Positions 13,270 to 22,608 of a stretch of 32,389 nt of DNA are shown piece by piece. A program made the translations under genes and the position numbers. The DNA lies in assembly GCF_000364625.1 (NCBI RefSeq), contig NZ_KB822626.1:1-32389 (forward strand), in the 5' to 3' direction. Source of the DNA: Pseudomonas thermotolerans DSM 14292. Lineage in GTDB: Bacteria > Pseudomonadota > Gammaproteobacteria > Pseudomonadales > Pseudomonadaceae. Position 1 is the first letter of the stretch. Each line of letters begins with the position of its first letter. Under the pieces are notes generated by a model that did no database searches, was not told the DNA's origin, and worked only from the letters and a program-made list of their open reading frames with translations.

Positions 13270-14661
13270 ATGGATGACCACGGACGCACCCGCCCCACTG
13301 CCCCGACGCTGTACGCCCTCGATACCAACGTGCTGATCCATGACCCCAATGCCTTGCTCAACTTCGAGGAGCACCACGTCGCCATCCCGATGACGGTGCT
13401 GGAGGAGCTGGACAAGCTGAAGAGCGGCAAGCAGGGCGTCGCCGCCGAGTGCCGCCAGGCCATCCGCCTGATCGACAAGATCCTCGGCAACGCCACCCCG
13501 GAACAGGTCGAGCACGGCGTGCCCATCCCCCGCGAGACCGGCGGCAGCTGCGGCTTCCTGTCGATCCTCATGAGCAAGCGCGCCGAGCCGGTCACCTGGC
13601 TGCCGGAAGACCTCAACGACAACAAGATCATCAACCAGCTGGTCGAGCTGAAGACCCGCAAGCCCGGCTTCTCCGTGGTGCTGGTCACCAAGGACATCAA
13701 CATGCGCCTGAAGGCGCGCGCCTGCGGCATCCAGGCGGAGGACTACCACACCGACCAGCTGGTCGACGACATCTCCCTGCTGCCGAAGGGCTACCACACC
13801 CTGGAGGGCTCCTTCTGGGAGCGGGTCAGCAAGGTGGAGACCCGTCAGGGCCACGGCCGCACCTGGCACCGCGTGCAACTCACCGACAACCTGCCGGCGG
13901 TGCACATCAACGAGTTCATCATCGACCAGCAGGGCTTCGTCGGCTGGATCAAGGGCATCGAGAACGACGAGCTGGTGATCCTCGACCTGCACCAGGAACC
14001 GTTGATGCACCAAGAGGCCTGGGGCCTGCGCCCGCGCGACATCTACCAGGCGCTGGCGCTCTATGCGCTGCTCGACCCGGACATCCACCTGGTCAACCTG
14101 GCCGGCGCCGCTGGCTCCGGCAAGACCATCTTGGCCCTGGCCGCGGCCATCGAGCAGACCATGGTCAGCAAGCGCTACCGGCGGATCATCGCCACCCGCA
14201 GCGTGCAGGGCCTGGACCAGGAGATCGGCTTCTTGCCCGGCACCGAGGCGGAGAAGATGGAGCCCTGGCTGGGGGCCATCACCGACAACCTGGAGGCGTT
14301 GCACATGGACGACGAGAGCACCCACGGCAGCGTCGACTACATCCTCCAGAAGGTGCCGCTGCAGTTCAAATCCCTGAACTACATCCGCGGGCGCAGCTTC
14401 CAGCAGAGCCTGATCCTCATCGACGAGTGCCAGAACCTCACCCCGCACCAGATGAAGACCATCATCACCCGCGCCGGCACCGGTTCCAAGGTGGTCTGCC
14501 TGGGCAACCTGGCGCAGATCGATACCCCTTACCTGTCGGCGCCCAGCTCCGGGCTGACCTACCTCACCGAGCGCTTCAAGGACTTCCCGCATGGCGTGCA
14601 CGTCACCCTGCAGGGCGTGCCGCGCTCGATCCTCGCCGAGTACGCCGAAGCCAATATGTAG
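13270..14661 (+). CDS. PIN domain-PhoH family ATPase
   Basis: A 463-residue fusion of an N-terminal PIN ribonuclease domain (about 12-150; [13 protein letters not shown] with Asp18, then [11 protein letters not shown]) and a C-terminal PhoH-type P-loop ATPase. Walker A is GAAGSGKT (279-286) and Walker B is LILIDECQN (381-389), followed by [11 protein letters not shown] and the late DTPYL..SGLTYL stretch. Proteins of this layout (PhoH2/YlaK-like) act as RNA helicase-ribonucleases in those studied. The role in Pseudomonas is not settled. A strong terminator follows at once, and the moaCDE operon starts directly after it, so the gene forms its own unit although it is often found next to moaC. 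Confidence 0.92.
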   Translation: MDDHGRTRPTAPTLYALDTNVLIHDPNALLNFEEHHVAIPMTVLEELDKLKSGKQGVAAECRQAIRLIDKILGNATPEQVEHGVPIPRETGGSCGFLSILMSKRAEPVTWLPEDLNDNKIINQLVELKTRKPGFSVVLVTKDINMRLKARACGIQAEDYHTDQLVDDISLLPKGYHTLEGSFWERVSKVETRQGHGRTWHRVQLTDNLPAVHINEFIIDQQGFVGWIKGIENDELVILDLHQEPLMHQEAWGLRPRDIYQALALYALLDPDIHLVNLAGAAGSGKTILALAAAIEQTMVSKRYRRIIATRSVQGLDQEIGFLPGTEAEKMEPWLGAITDNLEALHMDDESTHGSVDYILQKVPLQFKSLNYIRGRSFQQSLILIDECQNLTPHQMKTIITRAGTGSKVVCLGNLAQIDTPYLSAPSSGLTYLTERFKDFPHGVHVTLQGVPRSILAEYAEANM

Positions 14662-14682
14662 CTCCCGCACAGGCGGGACGCG

Positions 14683-14720
14683 CCGCTGGGCGGTCATCGC
14701 CGCCCGGCGGTGTTTTTTTG
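14683..14720 (+). terminator. Rho-independent terminator of the PhoH gene
   Basis: CCGCTGGGCGG (14683-14693) pairs with CCGCCCGGCGG (14700-14710), 11 bp with one G-T wobble and a 6-base loop, followed by TG and seven T. It lies 21 bases past the stop. This is the clearest intrinsic terminator in the window. Confidence 0.93.
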
Positions 14721-14727
14721 TATACAA
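14718..14727 (+). promoter_or_regulatory. moaC promoter region with palindrome TTGTATACAA
   Basis: A perfect 10-bp palindrome overlaps the T-run of the terminator and contains a good -10 hexamer (TACAAT, 14723-14728). It is 46 bases before the moaC start. The -35 position falls inside the GC-rich terminator stem, so an activator or extended -10 would be needed. The palindrome resembles GntR-type sites, which is a guess. Confidence 0.45.
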
Positions 14728-14773
14728 TCCATTCTGCGCGGGCCATTCGCAGGCCCGCCCGAGGAGACCTGCA

Positions 14774-15250
14774 GTGCTGACCCATCTCGATTCCCAAGGC
14801 CGCGCCAACATGGTCGACGTCACCGACAAGGCGGTGACCGCCCGCGAGGCGCTGGCCGAGGCCCGGGTGCGCATGCGCCCGGAAACCCTGCGCATGATCG
14901 TCGACGGCGCCCACCCCAAGGGCGACGTGTTCGCCGTGGCGCGCATCGCCGGCATCCAGGCGGCAAAGAAGACTGCCGAGCTGATTCCCCTGTGTCATCC
15001 GTTGATGCTCACCAGCGTCAAGGTGGAGCTGGCGGCGGACGGCGTGGACGCGGTGCGCATCCTGGCGCGCTGCAAGCTGGTCGGACAGACCGGGGTGGAG
15101 ATGGAGGCGCTGACCGCCGCCAGCGTGGCGGCGCTGACCCTCTACGACATGTGCAAGGCGGTGGATCGCGGCATGGTCATCGAAGGGGTGCGCCTGCTCG
15201 AGAAGCTGGGCGGCAAGAGCGGCCATTTCCAGGCGGAGGTCGAGCCATGA
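14774..15250 (+). CDS. moaC: Cyclic pyranopterin monophosphate synthase MoaC
   Basis: A 158-residue enzyme that, with MoaA, turns GTP into cyclic pyranopterin monophosphate, the first step of molybdenum cofactor synthesis. Family strings are [21 protein letters not shown] at the N-terminus, [15 protein letters not shown], and the active-site segment [29 protein letters not shown]. The start is GTG at 14774 with GAGGAG eight bases upstream. The stop overlaps the moaD ATG by ATGA, so translation is coupled. moaA and moaB are not in this window. Confidence 0.95.
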   Translation: MLTHLDSQGRANMVDVTDKAVTAREALAEARVRMRPETLRMIVDGAHPKGDVFAVARIAGIQAAKKTAELIPLCHPLMLTSVKVELAADGVDAVRILARCKLVGQTGVEMEALTAASVAALTLYDMCKAVDRGMVIEGVRLLEKLGGKSGHFQAEVEP

Positions 15251-15495
15251 TCCGCGTGCAGTATTTCGCCCGCTACCGCGAAACCATCGGCGTGGACGGC
15301 GAACAGCTGGCCTGGCAGGACGGCTTCGCCAGCCTCGACGACCTGCGCAACCACCTGCTGGCCCGTGGCGGCGCCTGGGCGGTGCTCGCCGAGCAGAACC
15401 TGATGTGCGCCCGCAACCAGGAGCTCTGTGGCCTGGACGAGCCACTGCGGGACGGCGACGAGGTGGCTTTCTTCCCCACCGTGACGGGGGGCTGA
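15247..15495 (+). CDS. moaD: Molybdopterin synthase small subunit MoaD
   Basis: An 82-residue ubiquitin-like sulfur carrier. It begins [11 protein letters not shown], has [16 protein letters not shown] at its end, and terminates in the Gly-Gly that becomes a thiocarboxylate. It pairs with MoaE to insert the dithiolene sulfurs into molybdopterin. The ATG overlaps the moaC stop, and moaE begins two bases after the moaD stop, as in a tight operon. Confidence 0.94.
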   Translation: MIRVQYFARYRETIGVDGEQLAWQDGFASLDDLRNHLLARGGAWAVLAEQNLMCARNQELCGLDEPLRDGDEVAFFPTVTGG

Positions 15496-15497
15496 GC

Positions 15498-15950
15498 ATG
15501 GCCATCCGCGTCCAGTCGGAGACCTTCGATCCCGGCCTCGAGCTCAACGCCCTGCATGCCGCCAACCGCGGCATAGGCGCGGTGGTGGGCTTCGTCGGCT
15601 ATGTGCGGGACTTCAACGACGGCCAGGACGTCGCCGCGCTGTTCCTCGAGCACGCTCCGGGGATGACCGAGAAGGCTCTCGCGAGGATCGTCGCCGAGGC
15701 CGAGCAGCGCTGGCCGCTGCTCGGGGTGGAGGTGCTGCACCGGGTCGGCCACCTGCAGCCGGGCGAGCCCATCGTCTTCGTCGGCACCGCCAGCGCCCAC
15801 CGCCAGGCGGCCTTCGAGGCCTGCAACTTCATCATGGATTATCTGAAGACCCGCGCGCCCTTCTGGAAGAAGGAGGACACCCCAGAGGGGCCGCGTTGGG
15901 TGGAAGGCCGCGACAGCGACCTGGCGGCTGCTGAGCGCTGGAGACGCTGA
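15498..15950 (+). CDS. moaE: Molybdopterin synthase catalytic subunit MoaE
   Basis: A 150-residue large subunit of molybdopterin synthase. Family features are GAVVGFVGYVRDFNDG, LFLEHAPGMTEKAL, HRVGHLQPGEPIVFVGTASAHRQAAFEACNF and the lysine-rich catalytic part LKTRAPFWKKE. It acts as a heterotetramer with MoaD. It is the last gene of this operon here: the next gene is on the opposite strand and ends one base away, so moaB and moeA must lie elsewhere in the genome. Confidence 0.95.
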   Translation: MAIRVQSETFDPGLELNALHAANRGIGAVVGFVGYVRDFNDGQDVAALFLEHAPGMTEKALARIVAEAEQRWPLLGVEVLHRVGHLQPGEPIVFVGTASAHRQAAFEACNFIMDYLKTRAPFWKKEDTPEGPRWVEGRDSDLAAAERWRR

Positions 15951-15951
15951 A

Positions 15952-16122
15952 TCAGGCCAGGTGCAGGCTGAGGTAGATCTTCACCAGGATCGGCACCAGC
16001 AGCACCACCACGCCGGCGCTGAGCAGGCGCACGCCCCATTCCTGCTCGCGATAGTTGAAGCCGACACCCACCATCAGGAAGCCTATGAGCAGGGGTACCA
16101 GCATCATCATGAAATGCTCCAT
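15952..16122 (-). CDS. Small 56-residue membrane protein, unknown function
   Basis: From the ATG at 16122 the minus strand encodes a 56-residue hydrophobic protein ending at 15952. It has one helix at about 4-22 (MMMLVPLLIGFLMVGVGF), a charged loop NYREQEWGVR, and a second helix at about 33-50 (LSAGVVVLLVPILVKIYL). GGAGG lies eight bases upstream of the start, and GC-rich codon use resembles the genes around it. It converges on moaE with one base between the two stops. I do not recognise the family. It is short enough to be missed by length cut-offs. Confidence 0.7.
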   Translation of the reverse strand: MEHFMMMLVPLLIGFLMVGVGFNYREQEWGVRLLSAGVVVLLVPILVKIYLSLHLA

Positions 16123-16208
16123 CTGACTTCCTCCCGTATTGACCCTGTTGAATTTCAGCTTAGCTGCTGCCCGATCGGCGGGCGCTGACCTGGGTCAACC
16201 TCGGGCAC

Positions 16209-17249
16209 TCAGCGGCGCAGCGCCGGCAGCAGCTGCCGCAGGCCGTCCGGCAGGTGCTGGCGTAGGGACTCGGTGAGGGCGTCGCGGCGCTTCTGGTAGG
16301 CCACGCCGAGGGTGATCAGCCCCAGGCCGATGAGGATCAGCACCACCGGGAACAGCAGGGAGTCGCGGAACACATCGTAGGCCAGGTGGCCCAGGTAGCC
16401 AGCCACCCCTGTGGCTCCGAAGACCATGAACAGCGGGCGGCGCAGCAGCACGGCGGCGCCCATGAGAAGCAGGTTGACCAGGCAGTAGCAGGCCTTGCCC
16501 CATTCGCTGTCGCTGTCCATCAGGGTCAGCCCGCCCCAGAAGGCCAGTAGCCCGGCCAGGTAGCCCCAGAAGGCGAAGTCCTGGCGGCTGCGGCCGTCCA
16601 CCAACAGGCTGGCGAGCAGCAGGGCCAGGCCGAACCACAGGGAGACCCAGTTCCGCGTATCCCAGTCCAGGCTGCCGCCGCTGACCAGCTCGGTGAGGTC
16701 CATGGACATGAACCACAGGGCCAGGGCCATGGGCATGACGATGAAGGGGAAGGGCAGGAGGCGCAGCACCAGCAGACCGACCGCCACCGTGGCGGCCTCC
16801 ATGTTCAGCCAGCCGACGTGCACGTAGCGGTAGTAGTCGCGGTAGTCGTCCTGGCCGTCGTCCAGCGGCCAGAAGCCGCTGAGCCGCTGTACGGCGAAGG
16901 CCACTAGGGGCGTCAGGCTCACCGCCACGGCGCCGAGCAGGCCGCCGGGAATCGGCTGGCCACGCTGCCAGAGGCTGCGCCCGGTGAGCAGGAAGAGCAG
17001 CAGGTAGGCCAGGGCGATGACCAGCAGGGCTCCGTCGCCGATGTTCATCCAGGCCTTGGTGAGCAGCCAGCCCATGGCGCCGATGATCAGCAGGGCGCCG
17101 AAGTAGTAGGCGACGTGGGCGAACTGGAAGCTGGGCTGGGTCTCCGGCCGGCTGCGCAGGAAGTCGAGCAGCGCGCGGTCCTGGCCGGGCTGGAGGATGC
17201 CGGCGCTGACCGCGCGGGCAAGGTCGTCGGCATTGAGCTTGAGGGTCAT
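16209..17249 (-). CDS. Multi-spanning membrane protein, DUF2157/DUF4401-like
   Basis: A 346-residue protein. A short soluble N-terminus (MTLKLNADDLARAVSAGILQ..RALLDFLRSR) is followed by about eight to ten hydrophobic segments, such as VAYYFGALLIIGAMGWLL and ALLVIALAYLLLFLL. It ends in a charged tail with RRDALTESLRQHL. The layout resembles the DUF2157/DUF4401 group of unknown function. The ATG at 17249 has GGAGG 8-9 bases upstream. A longer frame upstream to 17351 has poor codon content and a cysteine/arginine-rich start, so I exclude it. The gene runs in the same direction as rhlB, separated by a hairpin. Confidence 0.8.
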   Translation of the reverse strand: MTLKLNADDLARAVSAGILQPGQDRALLDFLRSRPETQPSFQFAHVAYYFGALLIIGAMGWLLTKAWMNIGDGALLVIALAYLLLFLLTGRSLWQRGQPIPGGLLGAVAVSLTPLVAFAVQRLSGFWPLDDGQDDYRDYYRYVHVGWLNMEAATVAVGLLVLRLLPFPFIVMPMALALWFMSMDLTELVSGGSLDWDTRNWVSLWFGLALLLASLLVDGRSRQDFAFWGYLAGLLAFWGGLTLMDSDSEWGKACYCLVNLLLMGAAVLLRRPLFMVFGATGVAGYLGHLAYDVFRDSLLFPVVLILIGLGLITLGVAYQKRRDALTESLRQHLPDGLRQLLPALRR

Positions 17250-17352
17250 GGGATGGGCCTCCGTTTCCCGATGGGACGCTTCCATCGTCGATGCAGGATA
17301 CAGGCTGGCCGCCTGCCTGCGGGAAAAGCGCCGAAGGCAGGCGGCACACATG

Positions 17353-17383
17353 CGAAAGGCGAAGCCATGGGCTTCGCCTTTCG
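17353..17383 (-). terminator. Perfect 14-bp hairpin after rhlB
   Basis: CGAAAGGCGAAGCC (17353-17366) is exactly complementary to 17370-17383 with a 3-base loop. It lies 12 bases past the rhlB stop on the minus strand. The outer A/T pairs (AAA/TTT) resemble a compact intrinsic terminator, though the following bases are not a T-run. Confidence 0.65.
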
Positions 17384-17395
17384 GGAGGAGCGCCC

Positions 17396-18859
17396 TCAGT
17401 GGCGGCGTGGCACCGGCTTGAGCAACTCGTCCGGGGGGATCTCGCAGGTGATCTTGCGACCGAGCAGGGCCTCGATGGGCGGCAGGGCGAAGGCGTCGTC
17501 CTCGCCGGCGAAGCTGATCGAGGTGCCGCTGGCGCCGGCGCGGCCGGTACGACCGATGCGGTGCACGTAGTCGTCGGGGACTTCCGGCAGGGTGAAGTTG
17601 ATCACGTGACTGATGCCGTCGATGTGGATGCCGCGGCCGGCCACGTCGGTGGCCACCAGCACGCGGATCCTGCCCTCGCGGAAGCCTTCCAGGACCTTGA
17701 GGCGCTTGTGTTGGGGCACGTCGCCGGACATCTGCGCGGCGCTGATGCCGTCGCGCACCAGGCGTTCCTCGATGCGCCGCACCTCGTCCTTGCGGTTGGC
17801 GAAGACCATCACCCGCTCCCAGCTGTTCTGGGTGATCAGGTTGTAGAGCAGTTTGTACTTGTCGCTGCTGGCCACCGCGTAGACGCGTTGTTCGACGGTC
17901 TCGCTGGCGACGTGCTCAGGCTCGATCTCGACGATCGCCGGATTCACCGTCCACTGCCGCGCCAGGTTCATCACGTCCTCGGTGAAGGTGGCGGAGAACA
18001 GCAGGGTCTGCCGCTCGGCCTTCGGCGGGGTCTGGCGGATGATCTGCCGGACCTGCGGGATGAAGCCCATATCCAGCATGCGGTCGGCCTCGTCGAGGAC
18101 CAGCACCTCGACCATGTCCAGATGCACCTCGCCGCGCTGGTGGAAGTCCAGCAGGCGGCCCGGGGTGGCCACCAGGATGTCGCAGTAGCGGGCCTCCAGC
18201 TGCTTGAGCTGCTTGTCGAAGTCCATGCCGCCGACGAAGCTCATCACGTTGAGCCTGGTGTACTTGGTCAGCGCCTGGGCGTCCTTGGCGATCTGCACTA
18301 CCAGTTCGCGGGTCGGAGCGATGATCAGTGCCCGCGGCTCGCCCATGTAGCGTTCCTTGGGCGGCGGGGTCTGCAGCAGCTGGGTGATGATCGAGATCAG
18401 GAAGGCGGCGGTCTTGCCGGTGCCGGTCTGCGCCCGGCCGATGGCGTCGCGGCCCTTGAGGGTGTAGCCGAGCACCCCGGCCTGGATCGGCGTGCAGTAG
18501 GGGAAGCCGAGATCCTGCAGGGCGTGCATCACCTCGGCGGGCAGCGGGAAGTCGTGGAAGCGGGTCTTGCCTTCCTGGGGCTCGACCACGTAGTCCTCCA
18601 GCTTCCAGGCGCTGGCCGCCGGCGCCGGCCTGGCGGGGCGTTCCTGGCGGGGCTTGTCGGACTTGGGCTTGTCGCTGCGCGGCTTGCGCTCCGCGCTGCC
18701 CTTGGGAGTGCGCGGCTTGTCGTTGCGCGGGGACCTGTCGTCTTTCCTGGCCGAATCGCGAGTTTCGTCGCGCACGGCAGCGGGCGCCGGGGCCCGCGTG
18801 GCTTGGGTCGGCTCCTGGCCGTCGCCCTTGCCGAACATCTTCTTGAGTGCCTTGAGCAC
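17396..18859 (-). CDS. rhlB: ATP-dependent RNA helicase RhlB (DEAD-box)
   Basis: A 487-residue DEAD-box helicase. Residues 1-85 are a basic, low-complexity tail (many K, R, P, S, D). The helicase core then shows a Q-motif region near 105-126, Walker A AQTGTGKT (143-150), APTREL, GGMDF, TPGRLLD, DEAD (256-259), SAT (289-291), [15 protein letters not shown] and HRIGRTGR (433-440). Such helicases unwind structured RNA, in E. coli as part of the degradosome. RhlB is favoured over RhlE by the core wording and by its Pseudomonas neighbours, but the two are close. The start is GTG at 18859 with GAAGAG upstream. Confidence 0.87.
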   Translation of the reverse strand: MLKALKKMFGKGDGQEPTQATRAPAPAAVRDETRDSARKDDRSPRNDKPRTPKGSAERKPRSDKPKSDKPRQERPARPAPAASAWKLEDYVVEPQEGKTRFHDFPLPAEVMHALQDLGFPYCTPIQAGVLGYTLKGRDAIGRAQTGTGKTAAFLISIITQLLQTPPPKERYMGEPRALIIAPTRELVVQIAKDAQALTKYTRLNVMSFVGGMDFDKQLKQLEARYCDILVATPGRLLDFHQRGEVHLDMVEVLVLDEADRMLDMGFIPQVRQIIRQTPPKAERQTLLFSATFTEDVMNLARQWTVNPAIVEIEPEHVASETVEQRVYAVASSDKYKLLYNLITQNSWERVMVFANRKDEVRRIEERLVRDGISAAQMSGDVPQHKRLKVLEGFREGRIRVLVATDVAGRGIHIDGISHVINFTLPEVPDDYVHRIGRTGRAGASGTSISFAGEDDAFALPPIEALLGRKITCEIPPDELLKPVPRRH

Positions 18860-18955
18860 GGGAATCTCTTCAGGTGGTTAAGGAATGAACGGTCGCCAGT
18901 GTAAAGCAAGATGCCGGAGCGGCGAAGTGGCGCATGGCTCACCCGTGGTCTGGCG

Positions 18956-20119
18956 TCACTCTTCCGGCAGCTGGGAGAGCAGCAGGCGGCGCACGTTGCC
19001 GCCCATGATCGCGGCGATCTCTCGCTCGTCGAAGCCGGCCTGCTGCAGACCCTCGGTGAGCTGCGCCAGGCCGCTGGTGTCGAAGGGGGCGTGGATGGCG
19101 CCGTCGAAGTCGGAGCCGAGCGCCACGTGCTCGACGCCGATCAGCTCGGCGGTGTAGCGGATCGCCCTGACGATGGCGGCCACCGAGGTGTCGCAGACCG
19201 CCGCGTCCCAGTAGCCGATGCCGACCAGCCCGCCGCTGGCGGCGATGGCCTGCAGGTGCCGGTCGCTGAGGTTGCGCGGGCCGGGGCAGGTACCCTGTAC
19301 GCCGGTGTGGGAAACCAGCACCGGGCGGGTGGCGATGGCCAGCACGTCGTCGATCAGCCGCGGCGAGGCGTGCGCCAGGTCGATCAGCATGCCCTTCTTC
19401 TCCAGACGCGCAACCACCCGGCGGCCGAAGCGGGTCAGGCCGGCCTGTTCGATGCCGTGGGCGGAGCCGCCGACCTCGTTGTCGAAGAAGTGGGTCAGTC
19501 CGGCGATGCGGAAGCCGGCGTCGTACAGGCGGTCGAGGTTCTCCAGGCGGCCTTCCAGTGGATGCAGCCCCTCGGTGGCGAGCACTGCGGCGAGACGTTG
19601 CGGATCGCGCTGCCAGGCGGCGAGGAAGTCGGCCAGCTGGCGGCGGCTGGTGACCAGCACCAGGCGGCCGTTGCTGTCGGCGGCGGCACGTTGTAGGCGT
19701 TTGGCTTGGTAGAGGGCACGTTCCAGCAGGCTGGTCCAGGTCGCCACCGGCCAGCGCTGGGCGATTGCCAGCGGAGTGATGTTGTCGCTGGCGTCGTCGT
19801 TGCGTTCGTAGTTGAGGTCACGCGGGGTCTTGGTAACGGTGGCGAACACCTGCAGGGCGACGCCGCCTTCGAGCAGTCGCGGCAGGTCGCTGTGTCCGTG
19901 GTCGTGGCGGCGCAGCAGGTCGCGTGGCCAGAGCAGGGCGTCGTCGTGCAGGTCGGCGACGAACAGCTGCTGGTGCAGGGTAGTGGCCGACGCACCGGCC
20001 GGATAGGGGGCCGGGTTGGCGACACTGTTCATTCGCTGATCGAGCAGGCCGGGCAGGCTGAAGAACACGCCCAGGCCGAGCACGACCAGGGCCAGCAGGG
20101 CGATGGCAATCTTGCGCAT
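18956..20119 (-). CDS. Membrane dipeptidase, peptidase family M19
   Basis: A 387-residue zinc dipeptidase (renal dipeptidase/amidohydrolase fold) that cleaves dipeptides. Metal-site strings are ADLHDD (His58, Asp60), ATEGLHPLEG (bridging Glu), LIDLAHAS and LVSHTG (His ligands), with ALGSDFDGA near the end. A membrane anchor or uncleaved signal lies at residues 4-22. The ATG at 20119 opens directly on this segment. A longer GTG start at 20158 adds a polar stretch and is less likely. It sits between rhlB and the CNB-GGDEF gene on the same strand but with gaps near 90 bases. Confidence 0.9.
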   Translation of the reverse strand: MRKIAIALLALVVLGLGVFFSLPGLLDQRMNSVANPAPYPAGASATTLHQQLFVADLHDDALLWPRDLLRRHDHGHSDLPRLLEGGVALQVFATVTKTPRDLNYERNDDASDNITPLAIAQRWPVATWTSLLERALYQAKRLQRAAADSNGRLVLVTSRRQLADFLAAWQRDPQRLAAVLATEGLHPLEGRLENLDRLYDAGFRIAGLTHFFDNEVGGSAHGIEQAGLTRFGRRVVARLEKKGMLIDLAHASPRLIDDVLAIATRPVLVSHTGVQGTCPGPRNLSDRHLQAIAASGGLVGIGYWDAAVCDTSVAAIVRAIRYTAELIGVEHVALGSDFDGAIHAPFDTSGLAQLTEGLQQAGFDEREIAAIMGGNVRRLLLSQLPEE

Positions 20120-20209
20120 GGCTTCGTCCGTGTTGTTGTTATGGACCGACTCTAGCACGGCGCGTCGGCTTTCCCTGCGCGCCTCCTGCCAAGGAAGGAG
20201 TGCGCCGGC

Positions 20210-21148
20210 TCAGCCGCAGAGACGGTTGCGGCCCTGCTGCTTGGCCTGGTACAGGGCGCGATCGGCGCGAGCGATCAGGCTCTGCAGGCTGTCCTCCGGG
20301 CGGCTGCGAGCAAGGCCGATGGACGCCGTTACCCCAGGCAGCGCACCGATCGGTGAATAGAAGTTGGCGATCTGCTCCAGACTCTGGCGCAGCCGCTCGC
20401 CGATGGCGCGGGCCTCCTCGATGTCGATTTCCGGGAGGAGGATGACGAACTCCTCGCCGCCGAAGCGCACCAGGCTGTCCTTGGGGCGCAGCTGGCTGCG
20501 CAGAGTGTGGGCGACCATGCACAGGGCGTAGTCGCCGGCCAGATGGCCGTGCTCGTCGTTGTAGGGCTTGAAGTTGTCGACGTCGAGCATGAGCAGGCAC
20601 AGCGGCTGTTCGCCGTAGGCGCAGCGGGTGTTCTCGCGGCGGAACACGTGTTCCAGCCAACGGCGGTTGAAGCTGCCGGTGAGGGTGTCGAGGTTGGCGT
20701 TCTGCTCGCTGTCGAGAATGATCCGGTTGCCCTGGCGCATCCGCTCGCAGAACTGCTCCAGCAGGTTGTGCAGCACCTGCGGGGCCTGCTCGAACAGTCG
20801 GCTCAGCGCCTCGCGGTGCAGGCGTAGGACCAGCGACGGCTGGGTGGCAACCACGTAGGCCGAGGGGTAGTCGTTGTCGATGAAGCTGATCTCGCCGACA
20901 CAGTCACCCGGCTCCAGGGTGCTCACCGGCTGGTTGTCGAGGGAGCCCAGGTAGACCTTGAGCTCGCCGGAGACCAGTAAGTAGAGATGTTGGTTGCGGT
21001 TGAAGGGGGAGAGGAGTAACTCGCCGTTCTCCAGCGCACAGGCGCGGAACTCCTTGAGCGACTGCGTCAGGATCTGGGTGGCCACCTTCCTGAACAGACG
21101 CAGGTGGCGCAACTGCTGGGGATCGGCCTGCCAGTGGGTGGTTTTCAT
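20210..21148 (-). CDS. Diguanylate cyclase with cyclic-nucleotide-binding-like domain
   Basis: A 312-residue soluble protein with no membrane segment. The N-terminal cNMP-binding-like beta barrel covers about 20-135 (LYLLVSGELKVYLG, then LEPGDCVGEISFIDNDYPSAYVV). The C-terminal GGDEF domain covers about 150-312. GGEEF lies at 230-234, and the I-site RPKD at 221-224 has normal spacing, so it should be an active, product-inhibited cyclase. The phosphate-binding cassette lacks the usual Arg before the Ala (YPSAYV), so cAMP binding is doubtful and another ligand is possible. The start ATG at 21148 has only a weak ribosome site, and no better start exists in frame. c-di-GMP would be made in the cytoplasm. 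Confidence 0.85.
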   Translation of the reverse strand: MKTTHWQADPQQLRHLRLFRKVATQILTQSLKEFRACALENGELLLSPFNRNQHLYLLVSGELKVYLGSLDNQPVSTLEPGDCVGEISFIDNDYPSAYVVATQPSLVLRLHREALSRLFEQAPQVLHNLLEQFCERMRQGNRIILDSEQNANLDTLTGSFNRRWLEHVFRRENTRCAYGEQPLCLLMLDVDNFKPYNDEHGHLAGDYALCMVAHTLRSQLRPKDSLVRFGGEEFVILLPEIDIEEARAIGERLRQSLEQIANFYSPIGALPGVTASIGLARSRPEDSLQSLIARADRALYQAKQQGRNRLCG

Positions 21149-21549
21149 GGCGATGGCATCTCGGGGGCCGGTGAGCTTGGCCAGGGCATCGCGAACAACA
21201 TTCCCTGTCGTTTTCTCAGCGCCTGCCCGCGCCGACGGCAATCGCGCGCGGCAATTGTCCGGCAGCCGGGTAGTCGCTGAACCACCGGACATTAGTAGGC
21301 GATCCGCGGCGAAACAATGCTTCGGCGGGGGAAAGGCGACCGGCGGTTGAGAGCCGGTCGCTAAAGGCCATCCCCGTCCAGGTTCGGCACCCGGGGGGCC
21401 AACTGGCCGCCGCGGTCGTCACCTCGACGCGGATCGTCGGGGCGCGGCCGCCATGCCGCGCTCCTGCCGCCTCGGTGTCGCGCAGCGAGGCGATGGCGGA
21501 GAGGGCGGCTGGTTCCATGATGGGAAAGGCCCGCCTTCGTGGTTTGGCT
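21149..21549. other. Non-coding spacer upstream of the CNB-GGDEF gene
   Basis: A 401-base gap between the carboxylesterase stop and the cyclase start on the same strand. A possible 100-codon minus-strand frame at 21216-21518 has no ribosome site, no recognisable family and mixed residue content, so I do not call it. Nothing else stands out. The region could hold the cyclase promoter or the remains of a lost gene. Confidence 0.4.
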
Positions 21550-22293
<744 letters not shown>

Positions 22294-22342
22294 TTACAAG
22301 TTTGGCCCTTGACCGGCACGAAAGAGCGTAAAGATTTTGTAA

Positions 22343-22358
22343 TGGTATGGCCTTTGCT
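22343..22358 (+). promoter_or_regulatory. Sigma-54 (-24/-12) promoter candidate of aapJQMP
   Basis: TGGTATGGCCTTTGCT fits the degenerate RpoN pattern TGGYRYRNNNNTTGCW at every fixed position, with GG and GC 12 bases apart as required. It lies about 250 bases before the aapJ start. Pseudomonas amino acid uptake operons are often RpoN-dependent, so the context is suitable. No NtrC-type upstream site was identified by eye. Confidence 0.6.
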
Positions 22359-22520
22359 TTTACCGGGAATCCGGTAGCGAGCCTTTCGGCGGTAACAGAT
22401 TTTTCGGGGCGGAACCGGATGACCTTGCGTCTCTCGCTTGTTCGACCAATGGGGAGAGGCGTTTTTGGCCTGCTGGCGCATTGCCAACTAGGCTTGAACC
22501 TCAGGTCTGCAACACCGCCG

Positions 22521-22540
22521 GACCCTGCGGGCGCAGGGTC
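22521..22540 (+). repeat. Hairpin in the aapJ leader
   Basis: GACCCTGC (22521-22528) pairs perfectly with GCAGGGTC (22533-22540) around four bases. It sits in the predicted leader of the aap mRNA, about 70 bases before the start codon. It may shape mRNA stability or regulation. No T-run follows. Confidence 0.5.
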
Positions 22541-22608
22541 GGACATGCCCCACGAAGGTGCGGCGTGAGGACCGAGTCTCCATAAAAAAACAGCAACTGG
22601 AGGTTGTA

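Noticed and set aside
11270..13336. 688-codon plus-strand frame over yaaA and the cytochrome gene
   Set aside because: It is antisense to two well-recognised genes and crosses their promoters; the product is low-complexity.
13135..14955. 606-codon minus-strand frame opposite the PhoH gene
   Set aside because: Shadow frame of a clear PIN-PhoH gene; it also crosses a strong terminator and the moaC start.
21216..21518. 100-codon minus-strand frame upstream of the CNB-GGDEF gene
   Set aside because: No ribosome site, no recognised family and mixed composition; it may be chance in GC-rich DNA.
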